Assembly (NCBI GenBank): GCA_023301405.1
Contig: JALZUX010000098.1
Location: 1 to 7,364 of the forward strand
Source of the DNA: Granulosicoccaceae bacterium
GTDB lineage: Bacteria; Pseudomonadota; Gammaproteobacteria; Granulosicoccales; Granulosicoccaceae
Direction: 5' to 3'
Length of the DNA: 7,364 nt
Made by a program: the position numbers and the translations under genes. Of the stretch, positions 1-5,604 are shown piece after piece. Position 1 is the first letter of the stretch. The number at the start of each line of letters is the position of its first letter. The notes under the pieces were generated by a model. That model was not told where the DNA came from, did not search any database, and saw nothing but the letters and a program-made list of their open reading frames with translations.

Positions 1-94
1 TGATTACATGGCAAACATCATAATGGGTGCAGAGATTTGGCATGGCGCAGGTACATTCACTTCGAATGAGTTTCAGGTTAATTGCGCTTATTGA
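1..94 (+). CDS. C-terminal end of a second GH12-like glycoside hydrolase (partial, runs off the left edge)
   Basis: An open frame enters from the left edge (first full codon at base 2) and ends at a TGA at 92-94, giving 30 visible residues. The segment MGAEIWHGAGTFTSNEFQV aligns without gaps to the last residues of the minus-strand GH12 protein encoded at 171-1550 (IGTETFWGTGTFSLNKFRV). Shared positions include the Gly-x-Glu that holds the general acid/base of GH12, the Gly-x-Gly-Thr-Phe strand and the final Asn-x-Phe-x-Val. The gene therefore probably encodes a paralogous GH12 endoglucanase or xyloglucanase whose first ~90% lies outside the window. It ends CAY, with an extra Cys-Ala-Tyr relative to its partner. 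Only the tail is visible, so the family call rests on this one local alignment. Confidence 0.6.
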   Translation, partial: DYMANIIMGAEIWHGAGTFTSNEFQVNCAY

Positions 95-101
95 TACCTA
101 A

Positions 102-118
102 GCTTGACACCATCAAGC
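102..118. repeat. Small hairpin just before the terminator
   Basis: GCTTGA at 102-107 pairs perfectly with TCAAGC at 113-118 around a 5-base loop, 8 bases after the plus-strand stop codon. There is no T-run of its own. It may help fold or protect the 3' end of the plus-strand transcript, or be chance. No established element is recognised. Confidence 0.4.
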
Positions 119-129
119 ATACAAAAACT

Positions 130-164
130 AAGCCCTTTTCCGCACAGAGGAAAAGGGCTTTTTT
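130..164. terminator. Strong bidirectional intrinsic terminator between convergent GH12 genes
   Basis: A perfect 12-bp stem pairs bases 130-141 (AAGCCCTTTTCC) with 149-160 (GGAAAAGGGCTT) around a 7-base loop. The plus strand continues with four more T (161-164), making six consecutive T with the stem end. On the minus strand the stem is followed by TAGTTTTTGT, so both directions have a U-rich tail. It lies 35 bases after the plus-strand stop at 94 and 10 bases after the minus-strand stop at 171, so it can end both convergent transcripts. Confidence 0.9.
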
Positions 165-170
165 ACTGGT

Positions 171-1550
171 TTAGTAAACTCTGAACTTGTTCAGTGAAAA
201 GGTGCCTGTACCCCAGAAGGTTTCGGTTCCGATTTCAATTGCACCCATGCAAGTGTTTTGAGCCATTGCCGGTACACCGTTAGCCGGGCCTTCGAAACGC
301 GACCATTCTACAAAAGCATTCCAGTCAAGTACGCCGCTGTTGCTTGGTTGCTTCGCTACAAATGCGACGTATGCCCAACCGAGAGACGGATTGATATAGA
401 CATCCCACTCTTGACCACTAAGCGTCACGGTTGTAAGTGGAGTGCCCGGCGTGCGAATGGTTGGTACACCAACCCACACCATTAATTCATATTGCTTGTT
501 GTGTTCTTCGGCTTCACAACTGGTGTGGAAGAATGATTCGAGGGCCACATTGCGTTCGGCGTTACCGGTTTCGCTGAAATCGTATTCTACCCAGAACTGT
601 CGCAGGTTATTTACGCTGGCAGGTAGTCCGGTTTCTGCAACGGTGCCCGACACGTTAAAGCGTGTTTTGCGACCGTAATAGACCTGCGGATAAGACTTTA
701 CCGCGTACTCATTGCCTTGGCTGCGTTGCAGCCAATTGTAGTCCCACTTGGCGACATAATTGCCGGGAGAACCTGTTAGTTCGATGCATTGCGACCAATT
801 GTCCGAGTAAGCTTCGCTGGAGTTCCATGGGTTGTTTTGCAGGCGATAGTGTCCGTAGCCGATTTCAAGCCACGGGATGCAAGAACGCTGATTAAGTAGC
901 GGGTTGTCGCTGGTGGCCGTGACACCATTGACTACAGCACAAGTGCGACCGTTTTCGTAACCGAAGCCGTCGTTACCGTCGTCGCTGGCATCCGTCAGGC
1001 AAATGGGGTTTCCATTCGAAAAACCGCCCGTAGCAGCTGCTACAGGTGGTGGTGCAGCTGACGGTGATGTGCCGTTACTGGCAGCTGTATCTTGTGTGGC
1101 GGAGGTAATGAGGCACGTTTGGCCGTTCTCCCATCCCCACCCATCATTGTCATTATCGGCCTCAAGTGATTCACAGGCTAGAAATGATGTGGAGTTGGAA
1201 GGCGTTGCCGGCGAGGCAGTATTAGAGGATTGTGCAGAGATAATGCAACTGCGATGGTTTTCCCAGCCCCAACCGTCTCCGTCTTCGTCGAAGATGCTAC
1301 TGCTGCACACAGCAGTGCCGTTGTTCGAGCTGCTTGCTGCTGAGTTACTATTAGAGCTGCTTGCAGCAGAGGTTCGGCAGGAGCGTTGGTTTTCCCAGCC
1401 CCAACCATCGCCATCGATATCCGATTGTGATGACGAACAGACGGGAGTGTTGTTAGCGGACTGTGAATGAGCATTAGTACTGATTAATCCCATGAAGATA
1501 CACAGAGCGCTGGTTCGCATTGTTAATCTGGCATGTAAGCGGTAAGTCAT
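171..1550 (-). CDS. Secreted multi-module GH12 beta-glucanase (endoglucanase/xyloglucanase)
   Basis: This 459-residue protein starts with a probable signal peptide: basic start, hydrophobic stretch about residues 13-24, likely cleavage near Ala27-His-Ser29. Four 21-residue Cys-bracketed repeats follow at 38-58, 82-102, 126-146 and 184-204. They are joined by Ser/Asn-rich and then Ala/Pro-rich linkers. The catalytic domain spans about 224-459, the usual size for GH12. GH12 landmarks seen are YPQVYYG (287-293), YELMVWVGV with nucleophile candidate Glu355, the WDVY and GWAYVAFVA strands (382-399), and EIGTETFWGTGTF with acid/base candidate Glu443. Family members hydrolyse beta-1,4-glucans, and some prefer xyloglucan; substrate cannot be read here. 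Met11 is a possible later start and would still leave a signal peptide. Neither start has a clear Shine-Dalgarno sequence. A paralogous gene end faces it at 1-94. Confidence 0.85.
   Translation of the reverse strand: MTYRLHARLTMRTSALCIFMGLISTNAHSQSANNTPVCSSSQSDIDGDGWGWENQRSCRTSAASSSNSNSAASSSNNGTAVCSSSIFDEDGDGWGWENHRSCIISAQSSNTASPATPSNSTSFLACESLEADNDNDGWGWENGQTCLITSATQDTAASNGTSPSAAPPPVAAATGGFSNGNPICLTDASDDGNDGFGYENGRTCAVVNGVTATSDNPLLNQRSCIPWLEIGYGHYRLQNNPWNSSEAYSDNWSQCIELTGSPGNYVAKWDYNWLQRSQGNEYAVKSYPQVYYGRKTRFNVSGTVAETGLPASVNNLRQFWVEYDFSETGNAERNVALESFFHTSCEAEEHNKQYELMVWVGVPTIRTPGTPLTTVTLSGQEWDVYINPSLGWAYVAFVAKQPSNSGVLDWNAFVEWSRFEGPANGVPAMAQNTCMGAIEIGTETFWGTGTFSLNKFRVY
939..1439 (-). repeat. 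Four Cys-bracketed DGDGWGWEN modules within the GH12 gene
   Basis: Four units of exactly 21 residues, each starting and ending with Cys, are encoded at 1377-1439, 1245-1307, 1113-1175 and 939-1001. Units 1 and 2 carry DGDGWGWEN, unit 3 NDGWGWEN and unit 4 the diverged NDGFGYEN. Spacing between units is 23, 23 and 37 residues of Ser/Asn/Thr/Ala/Pro-rich linker. Units 1 and 2 also match closely as DNA around their Trp-Gly-Trp codons, which suggests recent duplication. Paired cysteines and an Asp/Gly-rich loop suggest disulfide-closed, possibly calcium-binding miniature domains. Similar motifs are remembered from secreted enzymes of Cellvibrionaceae, but their role is not assigned here. Confidence 0.85.
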
Positions 1551-1703
1551 ATTAAAACTCAGTTGTCGAAAAAATTTTAAAGCATGAACAACTTATGGTA
1601 GTAGCTCATTGGCTTTTCACTTGTTGTACGCCTTAACGGTAGGTAAGAGCTTTTGGTTTTACGTTAATAGGTTAATTTTTCGTTAGGTTTGTAAGTGAAT
1701 GGT

Positions 1704-1776
1704 TTGATACATTGCCAAGTGATGGTTTTCGTCGCGAAACGAAAATAAAGCGTGATTTTACCTAGCTTTGTATCAA
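1704..1776. repeat. Nested inverted repeats upstream of the crotonase gene
   Basis: TTGATAC at 1704-1710 is the exact reverse complement of GTATCAA at 1770-1776. Between them sits a tighter hairpin, TTTTCGT (1726-1732) with ACGAAAA (1739-1745), around a 6-base loop. The two pairs are nested but not exactly co-centred. Either could be a protein-binding site; the 7-bp outer arms 59 bases apart may be chance. Confidence 0.4.
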
Positions 1777-1837
1777 TAATGGGCCAATGCGAGCAGCTGT
1801 GAAACAGCCGATTCAACCCAGTATTGGACGCCCATTA
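1777..1837. repeat. Long imperfect hairpin with a nested inner hairpin
   Basis: TAATGGGC plus CAAT at 1777-1788 pairs with ATTG (1823-1826) and GCCCATTA (1830-1837). This gives 12 pairs interrupted by one 3-base bulge (GAC, 1827-1829). Inside lies a second perfect inverted repeat, GCTGT (1796-1800) and ACAGC (1804-1808). A run of five T follows at 1846-1850. It could be a structured RNA, a leader element or a double-stranded binding site. No known family was recognised. Confidence 0.5.
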
Positions 1838-1932
1838 GGATGCTGTTTTTGCTCTTTCAGTGTTCTTACAAACTGTTCATGTACTTGCTGGGATGAGAAA
1901 AAGTGTGATAGGAGTCTCGTTTTAGAGCCTTG

Positions 1933-1947
1933 GAGTACGTGGTACTC
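1933..1947. promoter_or_regulatory. Operator-like perfect palindrome upstream of the crotonase gene
   Basis: GAGTACgtgGTACTC has two exact 6-bp arms around a 3-base centre. It ends 14 bases before the proposed -35 element at 1962 and about 100 bases before the crotonase start. GTAC occurs three times within 1935-1954. Position and symmetry fit a dimeric regulator site, such as a TetR- or GntR-type repressor of fatty or aromatic acyl-CoA genes. The regulator itself is not in the window and the family is a guess. Confidence 0.45.
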
Positions 1948-1961
1948 ATGTACCTGACTGA

Positions 1962-1988
1962 TTGGAATGACCTCTTAATTTTTATAAA
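1962..1988 (+). promoter_or_regulatory. Possible sigma-70 promoter for the crotonase gene
   Basis: TTGGAA at 1962-1967 and TATAAA at 1983-1988 resemble -35 and -10 boxes, but are separated by only 15 bases, shorter than the usual 16-18. A start near 1995 would give a leader of about 50 bases. The palindrome just upstream supports this as the control region. Confidence 0.35.
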
Positions 1989-2045
1989 AGTTCTCGCACT
2001 TGCACATGGCCGTTGTATCGAAGTGAACCTTAAAAGAAACTTATT

Positions 2046-2828
2046 ATGCCAACGATATCCTCCGTACTGACTGAGACGTCTGCTGGTGTTACCACGATAA
2101 CGTTGAACCGTCCTGATAATCTAAACGCGTTTAATGTGGTGCAACGGGCTGAATTGCATGATGCCATCATTAAAGCAAATGATGACCTTGATAGTGCTGT
2201 GGTCATTATTACTGGCTCTGGAAAAGGTTTTTGTGCGGGGGCTGACCTGGCTGAAAAAATTCCATCAGGTCAGACAGTAGAAGAACGTCTCAATAAAGAA
2301 TACAAACCTATTCTTATAGGTATCGCCGAATCACAGAAACCATATATTGCGGCGGTAAACGGGGTTGCGGCTGGCATTGGTGCTGCACTGGCGATGGCAT
2401 GTGATTTAATCGTGATGCAAAGCAACGCTTACTTCTACCAGGCGTTTTCTGCCGTTGGGTTAATACCAGATGGCGGATTGTCGCTACACTTAAGCCAGCA
2501 ATTGGGTCCGAAGAAAGCGTATGAAGTCATGGTGTTGGGACAAAAAATGTATGCCGATGAATGCCTGCGATTAGGATTGATTAATCGTGTGAGTGATGCT
2601 GATAACTTACTTGACAGTACAACGGCACTCGCCCTTGAACTTCGAGCAAGGGCGCCTTTGTCGCTTCGTTACACTAAGGAGGTGATGCGTAAGGTCGCTG
2701 GTGAAACACTGGCTAATGCAATTTCAATTGAAGCAGGGATTCAGCTGATTACAAACCAGAGTGAAGACTTTAAAGAAGGTAAAAAGGCTTTTCTTGAAAA
2801 AAGAAAAGCCGTGTGGAAAGGTTGCTAG
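2046..2828 (+). CDS. Crotonase-family enoyl-CoA isomerase/hydratase, PaaG-like
   Basis: This 260-residue protein has the usual length and motifs of the crotonase family, which binds acyl-CoA thioesters and stabilises an enolate through two backbone NH groups. The first oxyanion loop is GKGFCAGADL (59-68). The second is AAVNGVAAGIGAALAMACD (102-120). By alignment to rat enoyl-CoA hydratase from memory, the two hydratase glutamates (Glu144, Glu164) correspond to Ala114 and Phe134. In contrast, IPDGG (140-144) keeps the Asp142 used by PaaG-type isomerases. A double-bond or epoxide isomerase is therefore more likely than a hydratase. The C-terminal FLEKRKAVWKG tail is typical of the family. The start has only a weak purine-rich ribosome site. 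No paa or fad genes lie nearby, so the pathway is unknown. Confidence 0.85.
   Translation: MPTISSVLTETSAGVTTITLNRPDNLNAFNVVQRAELHDAIIKANDDLDSAVVIITGSGKGFCAGADLAEKIPSGQTVEERLNKEYKPILIGIAESQKPYIAAVNGVAAGIGAALAMACDLIVMQSNAYFYQAFSAVGLIPDGGLSLHLSQQLGPKKAYEVMVLGQKMYADECLRLGLINRVSDADNLLDSTTALALELRARAPLSLRYTKEVMRKVAGETLANAISIEAGIQLITNQSEDFKEGKKAFLEKRKAVWKGC
2781..2810 (-). terminator. Minus-strand terminator-like hairpin inside the crotonase 3' end
   Basis: GGCTTTTCTT at 2786-2795 pairs perfectly (10 bp) with AAGAAAAGCC at 2801-2810 around a 5-base loop. On the minus strand the hairpin is followed directly by five T (2785-2781), the intrinsic terminator layout. The plus strand has no T-run after it. 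It could stop transcripts that read through from the pirin gene (stop at 3186) before they become long antisense RNA to the crotonase. It also encodes KAFLEKRKA, so part of the symmetry may come from codon choice for Lys-rich protein. Confidence 0.5.
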
Positions 2829-2923
2829 AGAAACTGGTTGACTGGTTTTTTGCTGCAGTGAGCTTACGATCATTGTTGAATAATTTGTATTTATGCGGGT
2901 AATTTTCTAACGGATACCTTATT

Positions 2924-2941
2924 ACCCTATGAAGATAGGGT
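2924..2941. repeat. Perfect 7-bp hairpin downstream of the crotonase gene
   Basis: ACCCTATgaagATAGGGT forms a 7-bp stem with a 4-base loop, 95 bases after the crotonase stop. Neither strand has a T-run next to it, so it is not a standard terminator. It could stabilise the 3' end of the crotonase transcript. Confidence 0.45.
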
Positions 2942-3005
2942 GTTGTGACTATGCAGGGTACATTTGTTTTGCCTAGTTAATCAATGATGGTGGGATTAGG
3001 ATTTC

Positions 3006-3080
3006 GCGCGCAACATACACGGGTATTTCAGCACCCACGACACCACCACCGACACGATAGGTGTGCTCTGAATAGTGACT
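3006..3080 (+). repeat. Dispersed repeat, copy A
   Basis: Bases 3006-3028 are identical (23 of 23) to 6809-6831, and similarity continues with about 14 differences and one gap to about 3080. In this copy TTCAG (3027-3031) pairs with CTGAA (3068-3072), and CAC (3032-3034) with GTG (3063-3065), giving an imperfect hairpin with a ~24-base loop. An outer pairing of GCGC-ACATA near 3008-3017 with TATGTGCGC at 3092-3100 is possible in this copy but is not kept in copy B. It lies between convergent genes. Reading frames are not kept between copies, so it is unlikely to be coding. Confidence 0.8.
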
Positions 3081-3185
3081 ATTTTTCATTATATGTGCGC
3101 ATTAACAACCAAGCCTGAAACATGATGGCAGAATGAGGGTCATTACTCTTTTAATCAATTAAATGGCTGCCAATGAAATAGGCAA

Positions 3186-4094
3186 TTACTGCTTGATAAA
3201 GTTTCCAGTATTTAAGTCCTGCATCGCTTGTTGAATTTCCTGCTGAGTATTCATCACAATAGGTCCATGCCACGCAACCGGTTCTTTGATCGGTCGGCCG
3301 GAAACCAACAAAAACCGTAAGCCTTTTTCACCGGCTTGAACGACTACTTCATCCCCTGCACTGAATAGAATCAAACTGCGGTTGCCAGTGGTTTCACGCC
3401 GTATAAACTCTTCACCGTTGGGTAGTGTTTTTTCGGTCAATACGCCAATAGGATCTGAGGCGTCGGCGAACATTCCATTGCCTTCAAAAATATAGGCGAA
3501 TGCCTGTGCATGGGTGTCAACCGGCAGTCTGCATTTTACGTTTGCCGGTATGGTTATATCCAGATAGCAGGGGTTGGCAGCAACGCCTTCGACAGGGCCT
3601 GTTTTACCCCAGAAATTACCGCAGATCACGCGGGCTTTGGTGCCGTTGTCAGCGATGACTTCAGGGATTTCTGTCGAGTTAACATCTTGATAGCGTGGTG
3701 CGTCCATTTTATGTGCTGATGGCAGGTTGGCCCACAATTGAAAACCATGCATTCGGCCTTGCGTGTCACCCTGCGGCATTTCCTGATGCATGATCCCGCT
3801 GCCGGCAGTCATCCATTGGATATCACCAACACCCAAATTGCCTTTGTTGCCTAAACTATCCTGATGCTCGACGTTTCCTGCCAAAATATAGGTGATTGTT
3901 TCTATGCCACGATGCGGGTGCCAGGGAAAGCCGGCCTGATAGTCTTGCGGAAAATCATTTCGGAAGTCATCGAGTAGCAGGAACGGGTCGACTTCGTCGG
4001 TGTCGCCAAAACCGAAAGCGCGGTGAAGTTTCACCCCGGCACCTTCCATGGTGGGCTTTGCTGTTGTAATTTTTTTTGCAGCTCGTATCGACAT
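3186..4094 (-). CDS. Pirin family protein (bicupin, metal-binding)
   Basis: This 302-residue protein is a pirin, a two-domain cupin with an N-terminal metal site. Seen in order are FLLLDDFRNDFP (38-49), the PWHPHRGIETITYILAG block (57-73), and GDIQWMTAGSGIMHQEMP (90-107). His59, His61, His103 and Glu105 match the four iron ligands of human pirin. The C-terminal cupin covers roughly residues 170-290. Some bacterial pirins have quercetin 2,3-dioxygenase activity and others act as redox-sensitive regulators; the sequence does not decide between these. A GGA about 10 bases before the ATG supports the start. It sits 34 bases downstream of the aminotransferase gene on the same strand, so the two are probably co-transcribed. 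No signal peptide, so cytoplasmic. Confidence 0.92.
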   Translation of the reverse strand: MSIRAAKKITTAKPTMEGAGVKLHRAFGFGDTDEVDPFLLLDDFRNDFPQDYQAGFPWHPHRGIETITYILAGNVEHQDSLGNKGNLGVGDIQWMTAGSGIMHQEMPQGDTQGRMHGFQLWANLPSAHKMDAPRYQDVNSTEIPEVIADNGTKARVICGNFWGKTGPVEGVAANPCYLDITIPANVKCRLPVDTHAQAFAYIFEGNGMFADASDPIGVLTEKTLPNGEEFIRRETTGNRSLILFSAGDEVVVQAGEKGLRFLLVSGRPIKEPVAWHGPIVMNTQQEIQQAMQDLNTGNFIKQ

Positions 4095-4128
4095 GGTAAA
4101 TATTCCGGTAGGTAGGTGTCAGTCAGAA

Positions 4129-5310
4129 TTAAAGGTTGCTGCCGAAACCCACGGCTGTTAAGGCGTCGATAAATTTTGGCACTTGGTCTATTTGACAGCC
4201 TGCTATGTTTATTCTGCCGTTGCCAGCAAGGTAAACTCCGTGATCATCAATCATTTTGTCGACTTGTTCGGGTGTGAGCGGTAACACCGAAAACATGCCC
4301 CGTTGTTCTTCAACGAAGCCTAAATTTAAATGACTTCCCTGGGAAGCTATTTCCCGACGCAAAGAGTTTACCCGGCGCACCATAGTATCGAGTTCTGTCT
4401 GCCAGTCAGTGCGTAGCGCATCGTTGGCCAGGATAATTCTAACCACGGCGGCACCGTGATCCGGTGGCATAGAATAGATTTTTCGTGCAATTTGTCCAAA
4501 GTATGCCTGTGTGCGATTGGCTATTTCAGAGCTTTCTGAAGCCATATACGCGGCACCAACACGATCCCGATACAGGCCGAAATTTTTAGAGCAACTGGCT
4601 GCGACTAATGTTTGCGGATTGTGCTCGATTACTAACCGAGTGGCGGTCAGGTCTTTTTCCATGCCGCGTCCCAGGCCGTGGTAGGCAAGATCTATAATGG
4701 GCAGTAAGTCTTTTTCTGCACAGAGCTTTGCAATCACCAGCCATTGATCATCGCTCATGTCAGCGCCAGTGGGGTTATGACAGCAACCATGCAGCAAAAC
4801 GCCATCACCGGGCTGAGCTGAATCAATGTTTTTCAGCATTTGGTCAAACAATATCTGCTGCGTCTCGATATCGAAATAAGCAAAGGTGTTGGTGACTACG
4901 CCAGCAGATTCTATTAGCGGTAGGTGGTTGGGCCAGGTGGGTAGGCCAATCCAAAGTTTGCTATGCGGGCGGGCGGTGTTGAACACTTCTGCGGCCAGCC
5001 GCAAGGCGCCGCTGCCGCCGGGGGCCTGGGCACCCGCAATGCTGCGTGTTGAGTCTGCAAAAATCAAATCTCCAAGAGATTCAACAAAACCGATATCTCC
5101 TGTCAATCCAAGGTAACTTTTGCTGTCTTGATGACTATGCAGTTGCCCCTCTGCTGCTTTAACTGCTGCGAGCACAGGTGTATTGCCATTGCTATCACGG
5201 TATACACCAACACCCAGATCAATTTTATCAGGTCGGGTGTCTGCTCGATATCGACCAATAAGCGCTAGAAGCGGGTCAGTTTGCGGGGTAGGAAGGTCAA
5301 ATTTCAACAT
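4129..5310 (-). CDS. Aspartate/aromatic amino acid aminotransferase (class I, PLP-dependent)
   Basis: This 393-residue protein is a class I aminotransferase of the AspC/TyrB subgroup, which transfers amino groups between aspartate or aromatic amino acids and 2-oxoglutarate. The start KFDLPTPQTDPLLAL and KIDLGVGVYRD are typical. The PLP lysine is Lys242 in SCSKNFGLYRDRVG. Other conserved residues are Asn179 (HNPTG), Asp207 and Tyr210 (DLAYHG), Arg250 and Arg366 (GRINIAG), which binds the alpha-carboxylate. Arg276 in ARKIYSMPPDHGA matches Arg292 of E. coli AspC, which binds dicarboxylate substrates, so aspartate or glutamate should be accepted. Asn297 of AspC is Met281 here, a variation associated in memory with broader aromatic-type enzymes. 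The ATG at 5310 has no clear ribosome site but matches the family start. Pirin follows in the same direction. Confidence 0.92.
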   Translation of the reverse strand: MLKFDLPTPQTDPLLALIGRYRADTRPDKIDLGVGVYRDSNGNTPVLAAVKAAEGQLHSHQDSKSYLGLTGDIGFVESLGDLIFADSTRSIAGAQAPGGSGALRLAAEVFNTARPHSKLWIGLPTWPNHLPLIESAGVVTNTFAYFDIETQQILFDQMLKNIDSAQPGDGVLLHGCCHNPTGADMSDDQWLVIAKLCAEKDLLPIIDLAYHGLGRGMEKDLTATRLVIEHNPQTLVAASCSKNFGLYRDRVGAAYMASESSEIANRTQAYFGQIARKIYSMPPDHGAAVVRIILANDALRTDWQTELDTMVRRVNSLRREIASQGSHLNLGFVEEQRGMFSVLPLTPEQVDKMIDDHGVYLAGNGRINIAGCQIDQVPKFIDALTAVGFGSNL

Positions 5311-5604
5311 AGTGTATTGTTCATAAAGCCTTGATGATATCTGCGTCTTGATGCCAGAGTTGGGCCCTGATTATTGAGTTGCGCCAGTCTTACCGAGGCC
5401 GGCTGTAGTATGCCATGAAATTCTGTGTGGGAGTTGAGATCGCTTTTATGGTCGTTCTGCCAAATAAAGTGCATAGGAAATCTTTGGCATTGCATGTCGC
5501 TATTTCAAATTGACGTACGTGTCGTTAAACTGATGGGAGGAACCGCGGTGTTATAAAACTCGATGTTTGTCAGTTGATGCAGTAATACAAAGACGTTTAC
5601 AGTA
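5311..5604. other. 294-base divergent intergenic region
   Basis: It separates the 5' ends of the aminotransferase (minus) and the phosphatase (plus), so it should carry both promoters. The only plain features are an 8-bp palindrome ACGTACGT at 5513-5520, overlapping a TTGACG at 5510-5515, and a TATAAA at 5552-5557. The spacing between these boxes is too large for one sigma-70 promoter, so no promoter is called. Confidence 0.5.

Larger units (their letters stand above)
1551..2045. other. 495-base divergent intergenic region between the GH12 and crotonase genes
   Basis: No convincing gene is seen here. The 5' end of the minus-strand GH12 gene lies on the left and the crotonase start on the right, so promoters for both should be inside. 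The segment 1630-1700 is AT-rich with several GTTA-type repeats (TTAACGGTAGG, GTTAATAGG, GTTAATTTTT, CGTTAGG) that could be regulator sites for the GH12 gene. The right half holds the inverted repeats at 1704-1776, 1726-1745 and 1777-1837, the palindrome at 1933-1947 and a possible promoter at 1962-1988, each listed separately. Confidence 0.7.
2829..3185. other. 357-base convergent intergenic region
   Basis: No gene is supported here. It separates the 3' ends of the crotonase (plus) and pirin (minus) genes. It holds a small hairpin at 2924-2941 and copy A of the dispersed repeat at 3006-3080. A weak TGCC/GGCA inverted repeat lies at 3168-3184, next to the pirin stop. A classical plus-strand terminator with a T-run was not found. 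Confidence 0.7.

Noticed and set aside
1003..1470. A 155-codon plus-strand frame opposite the GH12 gene
   Set aside because: It is the antisense shadow of the Ser-rich linkers and repeats; its own repeated QERWFSQPQPSPS-like pattern simply mirrors the DGDGWGWEN codons on the other strand.
1777..1837. Integron attC site suggested by an imperfect hairpin with one-sided extra bases
   Set aside because: The conserved core sites (RYYYAAC and GTTRRRY) are missing at the ends, and there is no integrase or cassette arrangement in the window.
3006..3100. attC-like reading of the dispersed repeat, using GTTGCGC on the minus strand
   Set aside because: GTTGCGC does not fit GTTRRRY, the outer stem is present in copy A only, and the flanking genes are ordinary housekeeping genes rather than cassettes.
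5304..5495. A 63-codon minus-strand frame upstream of and overlapping the aminotransferase start
   Set aside because: It has no ribosome site, no recognisable domain and a composition unlike a real protein; it lies in the divergent promoter region.
5510..5557. A sigma-70 promoter for the phosphatase from TTGACG (5510) and TATAAA (5552)
   Set aside because: The boxes are 36 bases apart, and neither has a fitting partner at 16-18 bases.
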